64,000 nucleotides of DNA from Plasmopara viticola (taxonomy: Eukaryota; Oomycota; Peronosporomycetes; Peronosporales; Peronosporaceae), in contig MBPM02000008.1 in assembly GCA_001695595.3 (NCBI GenBank), positions 682,001 to 746,000 on the forward strand, written 5' to 3'. The position numbers and the translations under genes are program-made. The notes under the pieces were generated by a model. The model was not told the DNA's origin. It searched no databases and was given only the letters and a program-made list of their open reading frames with translations. Shown here piece by piece: positions 48,622 through 58,674 of this stretch (the first letter of the stretch is position 1; each line of letters opens with the position of its first letter).

Positions 48622-49289
48622 AGTCTTGTTGGTTTCTTTTAGACCTCGTTCGTAGTTATGGGCAATTTGTGGTTTGAATGCTATGTTGGATCTGCATGGA
48701 TTCCCTGTGGAGTTTCAAGGATAGTTCTTTGGGAAGTTGCGCGAATTAACCGTAAGTCAAGAGCATTGATCGATGTGGATCACGACCTAGTCAATTATTG
48801 GGAGAAGAAGTGGGTTCAGTAACATTCAGCGTGAAAAGATCTTGAAAAATCTCAAATGTGGTTAATGACTTTTGCATCAATGCCAGTGTCCAGTCTGTCG
48901 AGACAACGGTGGCAACTCTTGGTTCTTACTTCAAAGTAAAGCCATAACGGGAATATGGGGTTCAGCGTTACCTCAACTGCCACCTGTGATAATAATGCTA
49001 AACCTTATCAAATTTTAAAAGGCAGCAATTGCGTGCAATTTTTATTTGCGTTACATGCAGTGATACAATGCTTATTGGATACTACAATTTTGTATTTTAA
49101 ATTTTTCTCATCGTTATCAATTTCTTTTTCCTAAGTGAGTGCAGATGATTTTGTTGTTATTATTGATCATCGTGCTCAAAAATAAGGAAAAGCAGCTTAA
49201 TTTTTATACCTCAAAGTAATTTATGCACAGGACACGGTCGTACTTCAGTATAAATATCATTATCAGCCCTGTCTTGAAAATCAAACAGC

Positions 49290-49876
49290 TCATATGGTTT
49301 TAATTTGGGCCATTGGCGCCTTGTAACCCGACCCCATTGCTGTATACACGGCTCCATCCGAATTACCTCCGTAGACGTTTTCTGCCGGTGGTGGATTCCT
49401 CGTGAGCTCCGCTCGGTACGCATAGGAGCGTTGGATCGCCACGTATGTGATAAAAAGTTGCACAATAAAAGACAGCGTGCCAAAGATGATGACGCCATAC
49501 GCCCAAGAGTCAAAGCGCTTCCATTCACTTACAAGAACATAGAGCATTACAGCCGAAACGGCCTGTAAAAGCAACATGAAGCAGTTGCCGAAGTAATACT
49601 GTTGCCAGCACAATCAAGTCAGCATTTCTGCAGAGAAACTACAAGTAAAGTACGTACAAATTGGATAAAGCTAACTTTGCTTTGAATTACGGGCTGCACA
49701 GAGCCATAGTAGCCAATGGAGGCGACGATAATGCCAAACAAACCCGACCACCAGACCGTGTATGTGAAAAAAAAAGATACAAGGGTCACGCCGAGTTGTA
49801 ATAGCGCGATGGCGTTGCATGGGTCGCGATGCTCGTACAGAAAGGCAAAGTGATCGTTGCGCTCTAAATCTGCCAT
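49290..49876 (-). CDS. Four-pass membrane protein of unknown function
   Basis: Two exons, 49658-49876 and 49290-49598, with a 59-bp intron starting GTACGT; 175 residues. Hydrophobic segments lie at about 22-42 (AIALLQLGVTLVSFFFTYTV), 45-62 (LFGIIVASIGYYG), 78-98 (CFMLLLQAVSAVMLYVLV) and 105-125 (GVIIFGTLSFIVQLFITYVA). N and C termini should both face the cytoplasm. The hydrophilic C-terminal tail carries PPPAENVYGG and AVYTAMGSGY, tyrosine motifs that could serve sorting. The topology recalls MARVEL/tetraspan vesicle proteins, but no signature fixes the family. The gene is preceded by the RED gene on the same strand. Confidence 0.75.
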
Positions 49877-50241
49877 CGTTGTTGTGACTTTTTAACGGAC
49901 TTTAATCCCAACGCAACGGTGGTGAGCCTGATAGTGGTCGACGTTTGTAGAGAAAATGCCGGTGGCTTACTTTGCGCGTAGAAGAAGAAATGACTCGCTT
50001 CTACGGATTAGATCCTGTGGCGTTTCGTAGAAGATATCGTTAGAAGACCTGCAGAAACGGATACTGTAATTTAAACATTTTGCCCAATTGCATTTTAACA
50101 AAACTCGTAGTATAATATTGTGTATACTGAGAATAAGAAATATTGTTCGATTAGGTGCTACGTGAGGTCTACAGAGTGACCAGTCCTTGCAAGTACTTGA
50201 CCTCTAGCAGACGAGTAGAGCACAAAATATTCGCTGCTTTA

Positions 50242-51664
50242 TTACTTGGTTGACTTGTCTGCGATGATCTGCAAGTGACACAAGAGGCGGCATAAGTATC
50301 TCCATCAAACAAATTAAGCTTGTAAAGAGAACCTTGTTAATTTTCAAGACGTCATTTGCAAGCTTGCTGCTTCGTTTCTGATGTTTCCGCCGAGACTTTT
50401 CCTCTTCGTCACAATCATTCTTGCTCAGTCCGGCTGCTTTGCGGCGTCGGGCTGTTTTCTCGTCATCTTCGTCGTCACTGTCTTCTCCCAATGCTCCAAT
50501 ACCCTGGTACTCGGCATAATCGTCGGTTTCACCCGACATTTTAACTGCTTTTTCAATTCGTTCCTTTTCGCGTTCGACCTTTTGCTGTGTCTCCACTGCC
50601 TTTCGTAATGTTTCTTTCCACGCTCGCTCAGCTTTATTTTCAATGAACCGAGCTGCATCCTCTTTTTCGGTGATTGCAGCGCTTAAATTTGAGAAGTATC
50701 CTGCTTTCTTAATTGCCTCGTGATCTCCTTGCCCTGATAAAGCAGTGTCGGTGCGCTGGTCAACCGGAATGTATGGACCCACTTCAGGAAAAATATCTTC
50801 ATCTTCTTCAATCAAAACTTCCGTCTCAACCATCGCAAAGTCAGTTTCGGCCGACTTTGCTGCAGCATTACCACTGTGTTGCTCGTCACGCTGGCAATGT
50901 TGTTCCTTCTTTTTCTTTCGTTTTTTCTTGCCACTCAGCTTGTTTACTATAACCTCAGTCACTTTGTTAATTAAAGGTTCGTCAACAAACCCACTCACGA
51001 CTTCATCGGCCGCAGGACAATCGTCTTTGCTTCGTTGGACACTCACCGGGACACTTTCAACCTCTGTCGGTGAGAGGTTGTACGTGTAATAAATTCTACC
51101 GGGCAAGAATAGCTCCGACTTGATGGATGTCGATTTTTCCAGCGTGCTTCGACACGCGTGATAATACACAAGTCGACCCATTCCCGTCTTGAACTTGATG
51201 GTACCATCGTGTGACGTTAAGCTCCTGATATTCCCATTATCGATTTCGCTTCCAAGCTTTTTCTTTTCAGCCAATAGCTTTTGTTTCTCGCGCTTCAATT
51301 GGCCCAGCAGCGCGTAGTCCAACCCTTTGACGAGACGCGTGTGCTCCACATCTCTACCCAAAACCTTGTTTTGCTCAGTGTCAAAAATTTTGTATTCATT
51401 ACCATCGATGGCGTCTCCAATTTTGCCGCTGCGCCGCTCAGCCGCTCGGTCTCGGTACTGACTTGAAGGCTGCCGATTGTCAATCGCTTCGGTGGCGTTT
51501 GCTGGCGTTGCATTCTTTGCTTTCTTCACCTGTTTCGTCTTTTTTTTCAATGTGAGCTTCTTCACTTCAGCTAGATCCGCCTCTGATAAGTTTCGCTTGC
51601 CCCCGTATCTACTTTGACTCGCGTCTTTGCCCGAGAGCATCTGCCGAAAGTCATCTTGGTTCAT
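50242..51664 (-). CDS. RED/IK-family splicing factor
   Basis: Exon 1 is 50333-51664 (444 codons); a short terminal exon, 50242-50268, adds IIADKSTK and a stop, joined by an intron with donor GTTCTC and acceptor TTGCAG; 452 residues. Without splicing the frame would run on through a hydrophobic, non-conserved tail. The RED_N region contains QYRDRAAERR and LGRDVEHTRLVKGLDYALL. The middle has KKKRKKKKE and EDIFPEVGPYIPV, and the C-terminal part has KMSGETDDYAEYQG, typical of RED. The family (human IK/RED, 557 residues) associates with the spliceosomal B complex through SMU1. Coiled, charged regions fill the C-terminal third. It is divergent to the NAC beta gene with 440 bp between start codons. 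Confidence 0.9.
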
Positions 51665-51715
51665 GAAAAAAAACCGATAATCGTATAAATTTCTACAGGC
51701 CGATGCAAAGCGCCA

Positions 51716-51722
51716 TCGATTG
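51716..51722 (-). promoter_or_regulatory. CCAAT-type motif upstream of RED
   Basis: CCAATCG in the gene's direction, about 52-58 bases before the RED start codon. Confidence 0.35.
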
Positions 51723-52104
51723 GTAAAAACTGTACGTATTTATAGCCAATTGTACAATTCAAATTCATCATTGGTTGACAGCGCCTGGACCCCACCCTTA
51801 ATGCTGCGTATTCCGTAAATTCTCACCAGCCTACAAATATCAAGTCAAATCGTTCGTTCACCTCAGTTTATGCGACGAATTAGCCCAGCCCTTACCATTT
51901 AGTCTCCACACTAGCAGCAGTATTTTTGCCTGACCTACTCCAGATTTCTTCTCCACAGGTGCGTCGTTAATGTAGTCGCTCTCTCAATGCATGACGAATT
52001 TTGGAGGAAATCAAATTGACTACTCCTTCCGCTTGTGTCTAATAAGGCAGAGCGTCCCATAAACACGAAAACTGATTGCTAATTTCCCACTTGACAATAG
52101 AATT

Positions 52105-52593
52105 ATGGCTGACGCTATCACTCTTGCGCGTGAACGCCTTGCGGCCAAATTTGGTGATGTCCGTACGGGCGGCAAAGGCTCGGTACGCCGAAAGCGCAAA
52201 GCTGTCCACAAGACGGCGTCAGTTGACGATAAGAAGCTCGGTGCGACTTTGAAGAAGCTAGGGTTGACTCCCATTCCCGGCGTGGAGGAAGTGAATCTTT
52301 TCAAGGCGGACGGTCAAGTCATTCACTTTCAGGCTCCGAAGGTCCAGGCTTCGATCAGCTCAAACACGTTTGCCGTGTCGGGCTTTAATCAGATCAAGTC
52401 CCTGCAAGAGCTGCTACCGGGCATTATCAACCAATTGGGACCGGATAACCTGGCGAACCTCAAGCAGATTGCAGAGTCGTACACGGCGTCTCAGAAGGCC
52501 GCAAAAGCCGCTTCGGCTGCCGCTGCGGATGAAGATGACGATGATGTTCCGGATCTTGTGGACAACTTTGAGGACGTTAGCCAGCAAGATTAG
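52105..52593 (+). CDS. Nascent polypeptide-associated complex beta subunit (BTF3)
   Basis: An uninterrupted frame of 162 residues. It starts [17 protein letters not shown], followed by the basic ribosome-binding motif [14 protein letters not shown] (RRKxKxxHK type), then the NAC domain (about 37-97) with [16 protein letters not shown] and [18 protein letters not shown], and ends with an acidic tail [14 protein letters not shown] beta pairs with NAC alpha at the ribosomal tunnel exit to shield nascent chains. Length is typical of eukaryotic BTF3. The 3' end faces the mitochondrial uL23 gene; the 390-bp gap between them holds nothing I can support. Confidence 0.95.
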   Translation: MADAITLARERLAAKFGDVRTGGKGSVRRKRKAVHKTASVDDKKLGATLKKLGLTPIPGVEEVNLFKADGQVIHFQAPKVQASISSNTFAVSGFNQIKSLQELLPGIINQLGPDNLANLKQIAESYTASQKAAKAASAAAADEDDDDVPDLVDNFEDVSQQD

Positions 52594-52985
52594 AAAGCGG
52601 AGGAGATTGCAGCCGACGAGCCTACCAGTAGGCCCGTCAATGGCGCCCTTGATGTCTTATAGGTTTCGCATCAAGGAGCGTAATTTGCTAAAGAGATTCC
52701 CAGTACAATTAGTATTTCAGGCATAACATCGGAGCAGTGGAGGATCTGCGCGTGCATGTGTTCGTTTTATCGATCAATAAGTGCGTGATTTGCATTAAAT
52801 AAGAAAATTCACAGGCTTCATGTCGTGTTATGACCCTAGAGACGCAGGTGGTGGCGAAATAGCCTCAATCTTTCCAATTTGCTGTGAGTTCAATAACATA
52901 GCACTCCACGAGCTGATTAATATCGCCATACCATATTCCACTGCCCTGCCGTCGCTTTCTCCGCTATCTGCCTAAGGCGCCTAAG

Positions 52986-53456
52986 TTACTCCTTTAAGGT
53001 CACAATGGCTTTCTTCCAGTCTTTTTCCTTGTATACGTAGCGACCACGATACGCGCGCTTGAATTTACCTAGACATAAAGCAGCACGTACATATTTGGTT
53101 AGTAGTTTAAAACACTGTCTTTTAATTGAACGCACCCTCGTAGTTCATGGTGTTGACCTTTGTCACTGGCAGGTCGTAAACCTTGGTGAGGTATTCTTTA
53201 ATCTCATGCTTTGTGTAGCGTGGTTCCACGCGAAAAACATACTGATTATCACGCAGTCGTGTGCGCGCATTCTTACCCATGAAAATCACTGCCATGTTCG
53301 GGAACTTGACGCGATTCCACACCATCTTGCTTGTAAGTCTTGGATTGCCAATGAGGCCCACAGAGATCTCTTTTCAGCCAACCAGAGAGATTCTTACGGG
53401 ATGAACATCCAATTTTATCCAATTAAACGCTAGTAAAGCGAAACTTTCCCTAACAT
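52986..53456 (-). CDS. Mitochondrial large-subunit ribosomal protein uL23m
   Basis: Proposed exons are 53445-53456 (MLGK), 53136-53367 and 52986-53068, 108 residues. The core has GNPRLTSKMVWNRVKFPNMA, then QYVFRVEPRYTKHEIKEYL and KVYDLPVTKVNTMNYEG, spliced to KFKRAYRGRYVYKEKDWKKA. The 'T/YxxEIKEYLxxxYxxxVxxV' pattern is the uL23 fold signature; uL23 sits at the exit of the ribosomal tunnel. The second intron (donor GTGCGT, acceptor TCTAG) is well supported because it restores the conserved EGKFKR motif. The first exon is less sure: it rests on an ATG that overlaps, on the opposite strand, the start codon of the Med18 gene. If wrong, the true start must lie further upstream. Confidence 0.75.
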
Positions 53457-54555
53457 GGCGCGCGCGGGCAAATGCTTTGAGTGTGTTCTACAAGGAGAAG
53501 TGGTGCGTCTTTCCTTGAGAAAAAGATGTCACAATCATGCTTACGATTACTATCTAATCATCACTATGGTCGATCTATCGATACTGTGAATAGAACTTCA
53601 AACACTATCCTTCCTTCGTCGAGCGTCTCAGTGGGCTGTGCGATGAGAATGTTGTTAAGGTATGACTACTTCTAAGCTTTCCATGAGGACAACAAGCTAT
53701 TAACATAATATTGTTGATATCGGGGACGTGGTAGGAGGACATTGCATACAAGGAGTACGTCTACAATTTTGACGACAAATGTCCGCAGTACATTGCCGGC
53801 GTGCCTCATTACGAAGTGCGTGCGCGCCATGTCTTTTCGGGATCAACGACATTTCAAGGAAAGCCTGTTGAACTGCCGGCCGATGGAGGACAGAAGTGGT
53901 AAGCTGCGTGACTATTTAATGTATTATAATAAAGCGTGGAGGCTTACATGACTGGACAGGGAGCTGCGGTATATTGGCAGATGGGAGCGCAAGAAAATGT
54001 CCGAGCATGTGGGCAGTGCTCCACTGGGTGTACCATTTCGTAGCCAGATCGCCGTGTCTGTCGGACAAAATGTGCGCTCCTTCCTTGGCACGCTTGGATT
54101 TCGGTGCGTACAATACAAATTACGGGGATTATTACTGAATTCACGTCTTGGTCCTGTGAATAGTCATAGTTACAGGTACATGCGCCTGGGTACGCGATGG
54201 CAATTTCCAAACGGTATCACGATTGAAGCTACGCGCATGAAGGCGGTAAGTGTCTAACAATATTAAGTGATTGGTCGGTACTTTATTGTTACTAAATTCT
54301 TCATTTTAGTTGAGGAATGACGAAAAAGACGAGTACCGTCTTGTAGACCTTGAAAACCTTCGCGTAGAAGCACTTCTGGTTGAGATCTTTACACTCACGA
54401 CAGACGAAAAGATTGACGAAGCATCGCAAAAAATTCGACGCTTTGCCGTCGACTTGGATCCATACTTTATTGAGCGCCCATCCGAAGGGAAAGAGATTTT
54501 GCATAGCACAGCTACCCTGGCTGCTGAAGTACGCCGCAAACGACCGCGTCAGTGA
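53455..54555 (+). CDS. MED18: Mediator complex subunit 18
   Basis: Six exons: 53455-53502, 53594-53659, 53753-53898, 53960-54103, 54176-54245 and 54310-54555, 239 residues, frame kept throughout. The N-terminus MARAGKCFECVLQGEV fits the Med18 opening (xECLLQG), then FVERLSGLCDENV, the core WELRYIGRWERKK, a helix around SVGQNVRSFLGTLGFR, YMRLGTRWQFPNG, and the C-terminal YRLVDLENLRVEALLVEI...FAVDLDPYF. This is the Med18 two-barrel layout. Med18 with Med20 forms a head-module subcomplex of Mediator. Human MED18 is 208 residues, so this protein is slightly longer, mainly in the tail. It shares its start region head to head with uL23m. Confidence 0.82.
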
Positions 54556-54671
54556 TTCGAATGTTTTCGTTGGCAATTACGTACTCTTATTATGCAAAAA
54601 TAATCGTGAATTGGTGTTGCATTATGCTTAAAAATTGTTTAAATGAAAAGTAGTGCCAATCGCGCCAAGTA

Positions 54672-55715
54672 CTAGTTGCAGTCGCAGGCAAAGCCTTTTT
54701 GCTTAACAGCTCTGTACTTCGGCCGCGGTGGAGAGAGGCGAATGATCTCTGGTGGAGCCTTTTCTGGTTCTGTCGAGCCAATGACTTCTTTGTGTTGATC
54801 CTTTGCTTTCCCACTTCGATAGTCGTCGACCATGTGATGGATGAGACACTCAAAGGCATCAGTAATGCATTCACCACTCTTGGCAGACGCACGAAACCAC
54901 TCGACAATGTTGTTCTTGTCAATGCACTTTTGCATGTTCACTCCGAGGTCAAGTGCTCCCATGGGGTCCACTAGCAAGTCGCTTTTATTAGCAATCACCA
55001 CAACTGGAAAATTAATTCCTCCATTCAAATCTTTACAGCACGTGTCAATCTCGGTCTTCCAATTCATGACAGCATCTATAGTATTCGCTCGCGTGATGTC
55101 ACACACAATCACAGCTCCTCTCGCTTCGCGAAAGTATCCGCGTGTAAGCTTAGCGAATCGGTCTTGTCCAGCAATGTCCCAAAGTTGCAAGCTGATGGTC
55201 AACTGAGCATCGTACGGGATGGTTTTCTCCATAAAGTCCGCTCCAATGGTGCTCACGTACTCCTCTTTAAACTCATCTTGCGTAAACCGTCGTATAGTGC
55301 TCGTCTTTCCGCAACGAGCATTGCCAATAATCAAAACTTTTACAATCAGTGTCTCGGGCTCTTCATCCGACGACGAGCTACCGCTCCCATCGTCAGACCC
55401 ACTGCTCGATCCGCTCGAATACTGAGCCAGTATTTCGTCAATCTCCTCTTTCGCCACAGCTGGAGCATTGTCGACCCTAACCAATTGTTGGTCCACCTCC
55501 TTTAGACTCATTGATGCACTTATGGGCTGTGAAATGTCACAATGGCTTACTGCTTGATGAGAAGAGCTCTTTGCAGCAAGGTAGACGCCATTCGTCTCTT
55601 CAACCTCAGTCAGCGCTGGAGCAAGCGACTCGTTGCTCGTGCTACCGCGATGTTGCTGCATAATCCGTGCTGAATGCTTCGAGAACATGGCTGCTACGTC
55701 ATCGCGCTCGCCCAT
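54672..55715 (-). CDS. Rab32-like small GTPase with long N-terminal extension
   Basis: One exon, 347 residues. A GTPase domain (about 122-305) follows a 120-residue extension that is Ser/Asp/Glu-rich at its end (SSGSSSGSDDGSGSSSSDEE). G motifs: P-loop GNARCGKT (131-138), switch I Thr in STIGADF (155-161), WDIAGQD (179-185), NKSD (243-246) and ASAKSG (276-281). The 'DIAGQ' in place of the usual 'DTAGQ' is typical of the Rab32/38 group, which acts on lysosome-related organelles and mitochondria. The P-loop has Arg where most Rabs have Gly, which could alter nucleotide cycling. The C-terminus is GFACDCN: two cysteines in a CxCx arrangement, unlike the standard CC or CxC prenylation ends. It is divergent to the ARID gene, 142 bp apart. 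Confidence 0.87.
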   Translation of the reverse strand: MGERDDVAAMFSKHSARIMQQHRGSTSNESLAPALTEVEETNGVYLAAKSSSHQAVSHCDISQPISASMSLKEVDQQLVRVDNAPAVAKEEIDEILAQYSSGSSSGSDDGSGSSSSDEEPETLIVKVLIIGNARCGKTSTIRRFTQDEFKEEYVSTIGADFMEKTIPYDAQLTISLQLWDIAGQDRFAKLTRGYFREARGAVIVCDITRANTIDAVMNWKTEIDTCCKDLNGGINFPVVVIANKSDLLVDPMGALDLGVNMQKCIDKNNIVEWFRASAKSGECITDAFECLIHHMVDDYRSGKAKDQHKEVIGSTEPEKAPPEIIRLSPPRPKYRAVKQKGFACDCN

Positions 55716-55857
55716 TGCAGTTTAAAAGTCTCGTTGTTCTCCACAACTGCACCATCTGGGACGAGCCTTTGGTCCCGTTAGGAGCTCGTCAACTCTGTGG
55801 GCTTTCGCACATGATGGAATTTGATTGGCTATTTTTCTATAAATTAATTACTAAGCC
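55716..55857. promoter_or_regulatory. Compact bidirectional promoter between Rab and ARID genes
   Basis: Only 142 bp separate the two divergent start codons. It contains TGATTGGCTA at 55822-55831 (a CCAAT box read toward the Rab gene) and an AT-rich run directly before the ARID start. It must hold both 5' leaders and both core promoters. Confidence 0.55.
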
Positions 55858-57902
55858 ATGGCAGCAGTGGCGGCAAAGGAGGCGCTATTGGCCTTACAGC
55901 TTCGTTGCCGAGGCAATGCAGCTCGCGAAGCTATTCTTCGCGACTGGGTTGCATTCCTCGAAGGTCGTAAAGAGGCGAGTGTGTTACAATCGCTTCCTAA
56001 ATTGCCTTCGGGTGATGCCATTGACTGGCTTCAGCTGTACGAGGAGGTGGTGGCTCGCGGGGGCTTTGCTATCGTCTCTGAGCGTCAACAATGGACCGAA
56101 GTTATAGGTCCTAACGGACTCAACATTCAGGGCCTGATGCCATATCAATTAGCAGCTTACTATGGATGCTACTTGCGACCATTTGAGGAAAAACAGCTCT
56201 TTGGCCGAGACGTGTCAGTGTCCGAGACGACGATGAGTATGCTGCGTAATAAACGCTGCGTGCAAGATGAGGACGAAGAAGCTCCTGTAGCTACGATCCA
56301 AGATCTTCAGGATGCCCAGAGTGGCATGGGCGGAACTCCATTGCCACGAGCCAACAAGCGATTTAAAGCTCAACGGGAGCTTCAAACGCATCTTGGAACA
56401 CTGCACAATATTGTGCTAGCTTTGGACTCGGATCTGCCAGAACAAGTATTCTCAGCTTTAAATCTGCTTACTGTTTTGTCGTATGGACCTAGTGCAGGGG
56501 ATTCTACTGGACAAGATCCACTTGTTGTGGCAAATGCCAACGCCACGGCGAATGAGAATGTATTGCGGGTGGATAATGTGCCTGGGCTTCTGGACGCTTT
56601 GTATCGGCAGTTGATTACGTGCAAGTTATTACCAGACGAAACAGAAATGCAGGAACGGACGGTACGACGTCGATTACTAAACTTGACAGTCGACGATGGT
56701 GAACGGGAATTGCTGGACTCAAAAGCACTGCTGGTACTCAATATTGTACGTAATCTTGCAATCATTGATGCAAATGAACAGCCGATCGCTGCACACGATG
56801 AATTGTGTGTTTTTCTCATGATAATGCTACGCTCTGTCAATAATGACGACGCACGATTCAGTTATTCTCGAGTTGCCGTGGAAATAGGCGACTATGTGCT
56901 AGATACTTTGTGTGCGATTTCGAAGCGCATTGATTTTCTTGCACTTCATCCGCCTGCAAACCTGGAAGTGTGGCATCCGCAGCACCAATTGAGTTCTCAT
57001 TTGTGGCAAAAAGAACGCGTGCTGCCGCTCGAGTGTCTTTTACGGGAACTTCGACGCATTTTGGTCGACCGTGAACTGAAGCAGCAACGTCGCTCGATTG
57101 TTTTACGTGCGTGCGAACTTCTTACGAACGCGTGTCGTGACGTTGCTTTACGAAAATTCCTAGCCGCAAGCCAAGCGCTTCATGATCCAGCACTGCTGAA
57201 TTGTATTGTGGCGTTACTAGGGTGTTCCCGACAGGATTTCCTCTCCCGTGGGTCGAACCAGCACAACCAAAGACTGCAGTCATCCAATACGCCGAATGGA
57301 GCTGACTATGATATGGACGTAGAGTCCGATTTTGACTCGGACGATGAAACAGACGGAGATGACAACAGTCGGTGGCCGGCACCGTGGGAGAACGACGGAC
57401 TGCCGTCGGGAATTGGCATGGGCGTCGTGTACGTGAGTCCAGAAGGCGTTCGCCACACGACTTCGTCACCTCATATCGGTGGAGCTCGTGCTGCCTATTC
57501 CACGGCTTTTGATGAAGAATTGGACCATGAAATGCGGGACGCTGCCTTGGAAGTCCTTTTCCGTCTCTCTGACTATGATGACTCTACGAAATTGCGAATC
57601 GCACAACACCCAACATGCATGCGGCGACTAGCTGGGTCACTTCTCTCGTGCGTTGGCAGGGTAAGGCTTTGATGATGATTGGTTGCGAAAATGTTTTGCT
57701 GACTTTGTGTGCGTGCATTTTGCAGCCGGAAGCTGCTCGCATCATCGTGGCTACCCTGTGCAACATCTCAATGAATCGTGCCACGTTTCCGTACTTCTTG
57801 CCGATTGAAAAGGACCTCATTCTCGTAGCGTGCTCGGACGTTAGCGTGTCTGATATTCTGAACAACGTCGTTGCCGATGTTTATGGCATGCACTCGCTGT
57901 AG
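55858..57902 (+). CDS. ARID-domain chromatin protein (ARID2/RSC9-like)
   Basis: Exon 1 is 55858-57660 and exon 2 is 57726-57902, with a 65-bp intron; 659 residues. The ARID DNA-binding domain is at about 26-110: FLEGRKEASVLQ, then DWLQLYEEVVARGGF, RQQWTEVIG and YQLAAYYGCYLRPFE. After it comes a segment like that of ARID2/RSC9 (HNIVLALDSDLPEQVFSAL, LLTVLSYGP) and then helical, armadillo-like repeats to the end (DAALEVLFRLSDYDD; ARIIVATLCNISMN). An acidic patch, ESDFDSDDETDGDD, is near 485-500. ARID2 and RSC9 are subunits of the PBAF/RSC class of SWI/SNF remodelers; assignment to that complex is inference from the order of domains. Exon 2 restores conserved helices, which supports the intron. 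Confidence 0.83.
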
Positions 57903-57983
57903 CATGGGCTTTGATGGCTTTTTTAAAAGTGTGTTTTACTAGAATAAACCCAAATCTATACTTTTTCAGGTGTGTTTTTGCAA

Positions 57984-58448
57984 CTAAAAGCCCAAGCCCA
58001 CGAGCCACTTGCGGACGTCGTGTGCGTGATCACCCACAACTTCCATGCGCCCTGGACGCACAATCACCTCCTTTCCTTCGCACACCTTGGACATTTCGTC
58101 GCGCAATTCCATTTCGTCACCCTTGTAGCGGCGCAAAATGGTCAGTATGCGTGTGCGGCCGTTCCTGATGTCCCTGTACACGGGCAGCTGTAGACCCACC
58201 GCGGTGCGCTTTACATGAAATGGCAAGCCAGGTAGTGGCGCCTCTGGAGCCGGGGACCAGCCGTTAAAGCTCACCTTTTCAGGCACGTAAGTCGGCTCGT
58301 ACTTGAGCGGTGGGACCACAAGATCTTCTTGTGGTCGGCGCTGCAGTGCGCGAAGGTTAGCCGGATGGCGGGTCTTGCGGCGGATCTGGCGATTGCTAGC
58401 CACGCGCTCTACGACGTTGGCACTCGCAACCGCTCGGCGCTGGAACAT
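57984..58448 (-). CDS. Mitochondrial ribosomal protein mL49 (IMG2 family)
   Basis: A 154-residue frame without intron. The N-terminal 70 residues are basic and look like a mitochondrial targeting region (MFQRRAVASANVVERVASNR). The conserved domain begins LPFHVKRTAVGLQLPVYRDI, followed by RTRILTILRRYKGD, a helix LRDEMSKVC and ends VRPGRMEVVGDHAHDVRKWL then VGLGF. The order 'LPFHVxRTxxxxLPVY...T.IR...GD...V.KWL...GF' is diagnostic of mL49/IMG2, a large-subunit protein specific to mitochondria. Its 3' end faces that of the ARID gene with 81 bp between the stops. Confidence 0.9.
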   Translation of the reverse strand: MFQRRAVASANVVERVASNRQIRRKTRHPANLRALQRRPQEDLVVPPLKYEPTYVPEKVSFNGWSPAPEAPLPGLPFHVKRTAVGLQLPVYRDIRNGRTRILTILRRYKGDEMELRDEMSKVCEGKEVIVRPGRMEVVGDHAHDVRKWLVGLGF

Positions 58449-58469
58449 GCTCGATCACCGCAATGATAG

Positions 58470-58476
58470 TGATTGG
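58470..58476 (-). promoter_or_regulatory. CCAAT-box motif upstream of mL49
   Basis: CCAATCA in the gene's direction, 22-28 bases before its start codon; a CCAAT-like AATCAATCA follows further upstream. Confidence 0.4.
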
Positions 58477-58674
58477 TGGGTGATTGATTTGGTTCAAACG
58501 GAAATCGAGATTTTAAATTTCAATAATAATATTTGCTACTTATGAAGCAAATTTATTCGCTAAATTAGCTCTAAAACTGATAAATATTAGTACTTTGTAG
58601 CATTAATAATGTATTTAACGATCAGAAAAAATACTTGCTTTACATACTTTATTTCGTTGCAAGCCTCTCAGTAC

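Noticed and set aside
52820..52974. 51-codon ORF between NAC beta and uL23m
   Set aside because: Short, no homology, and located where the two 3' untranslated regions should lie.
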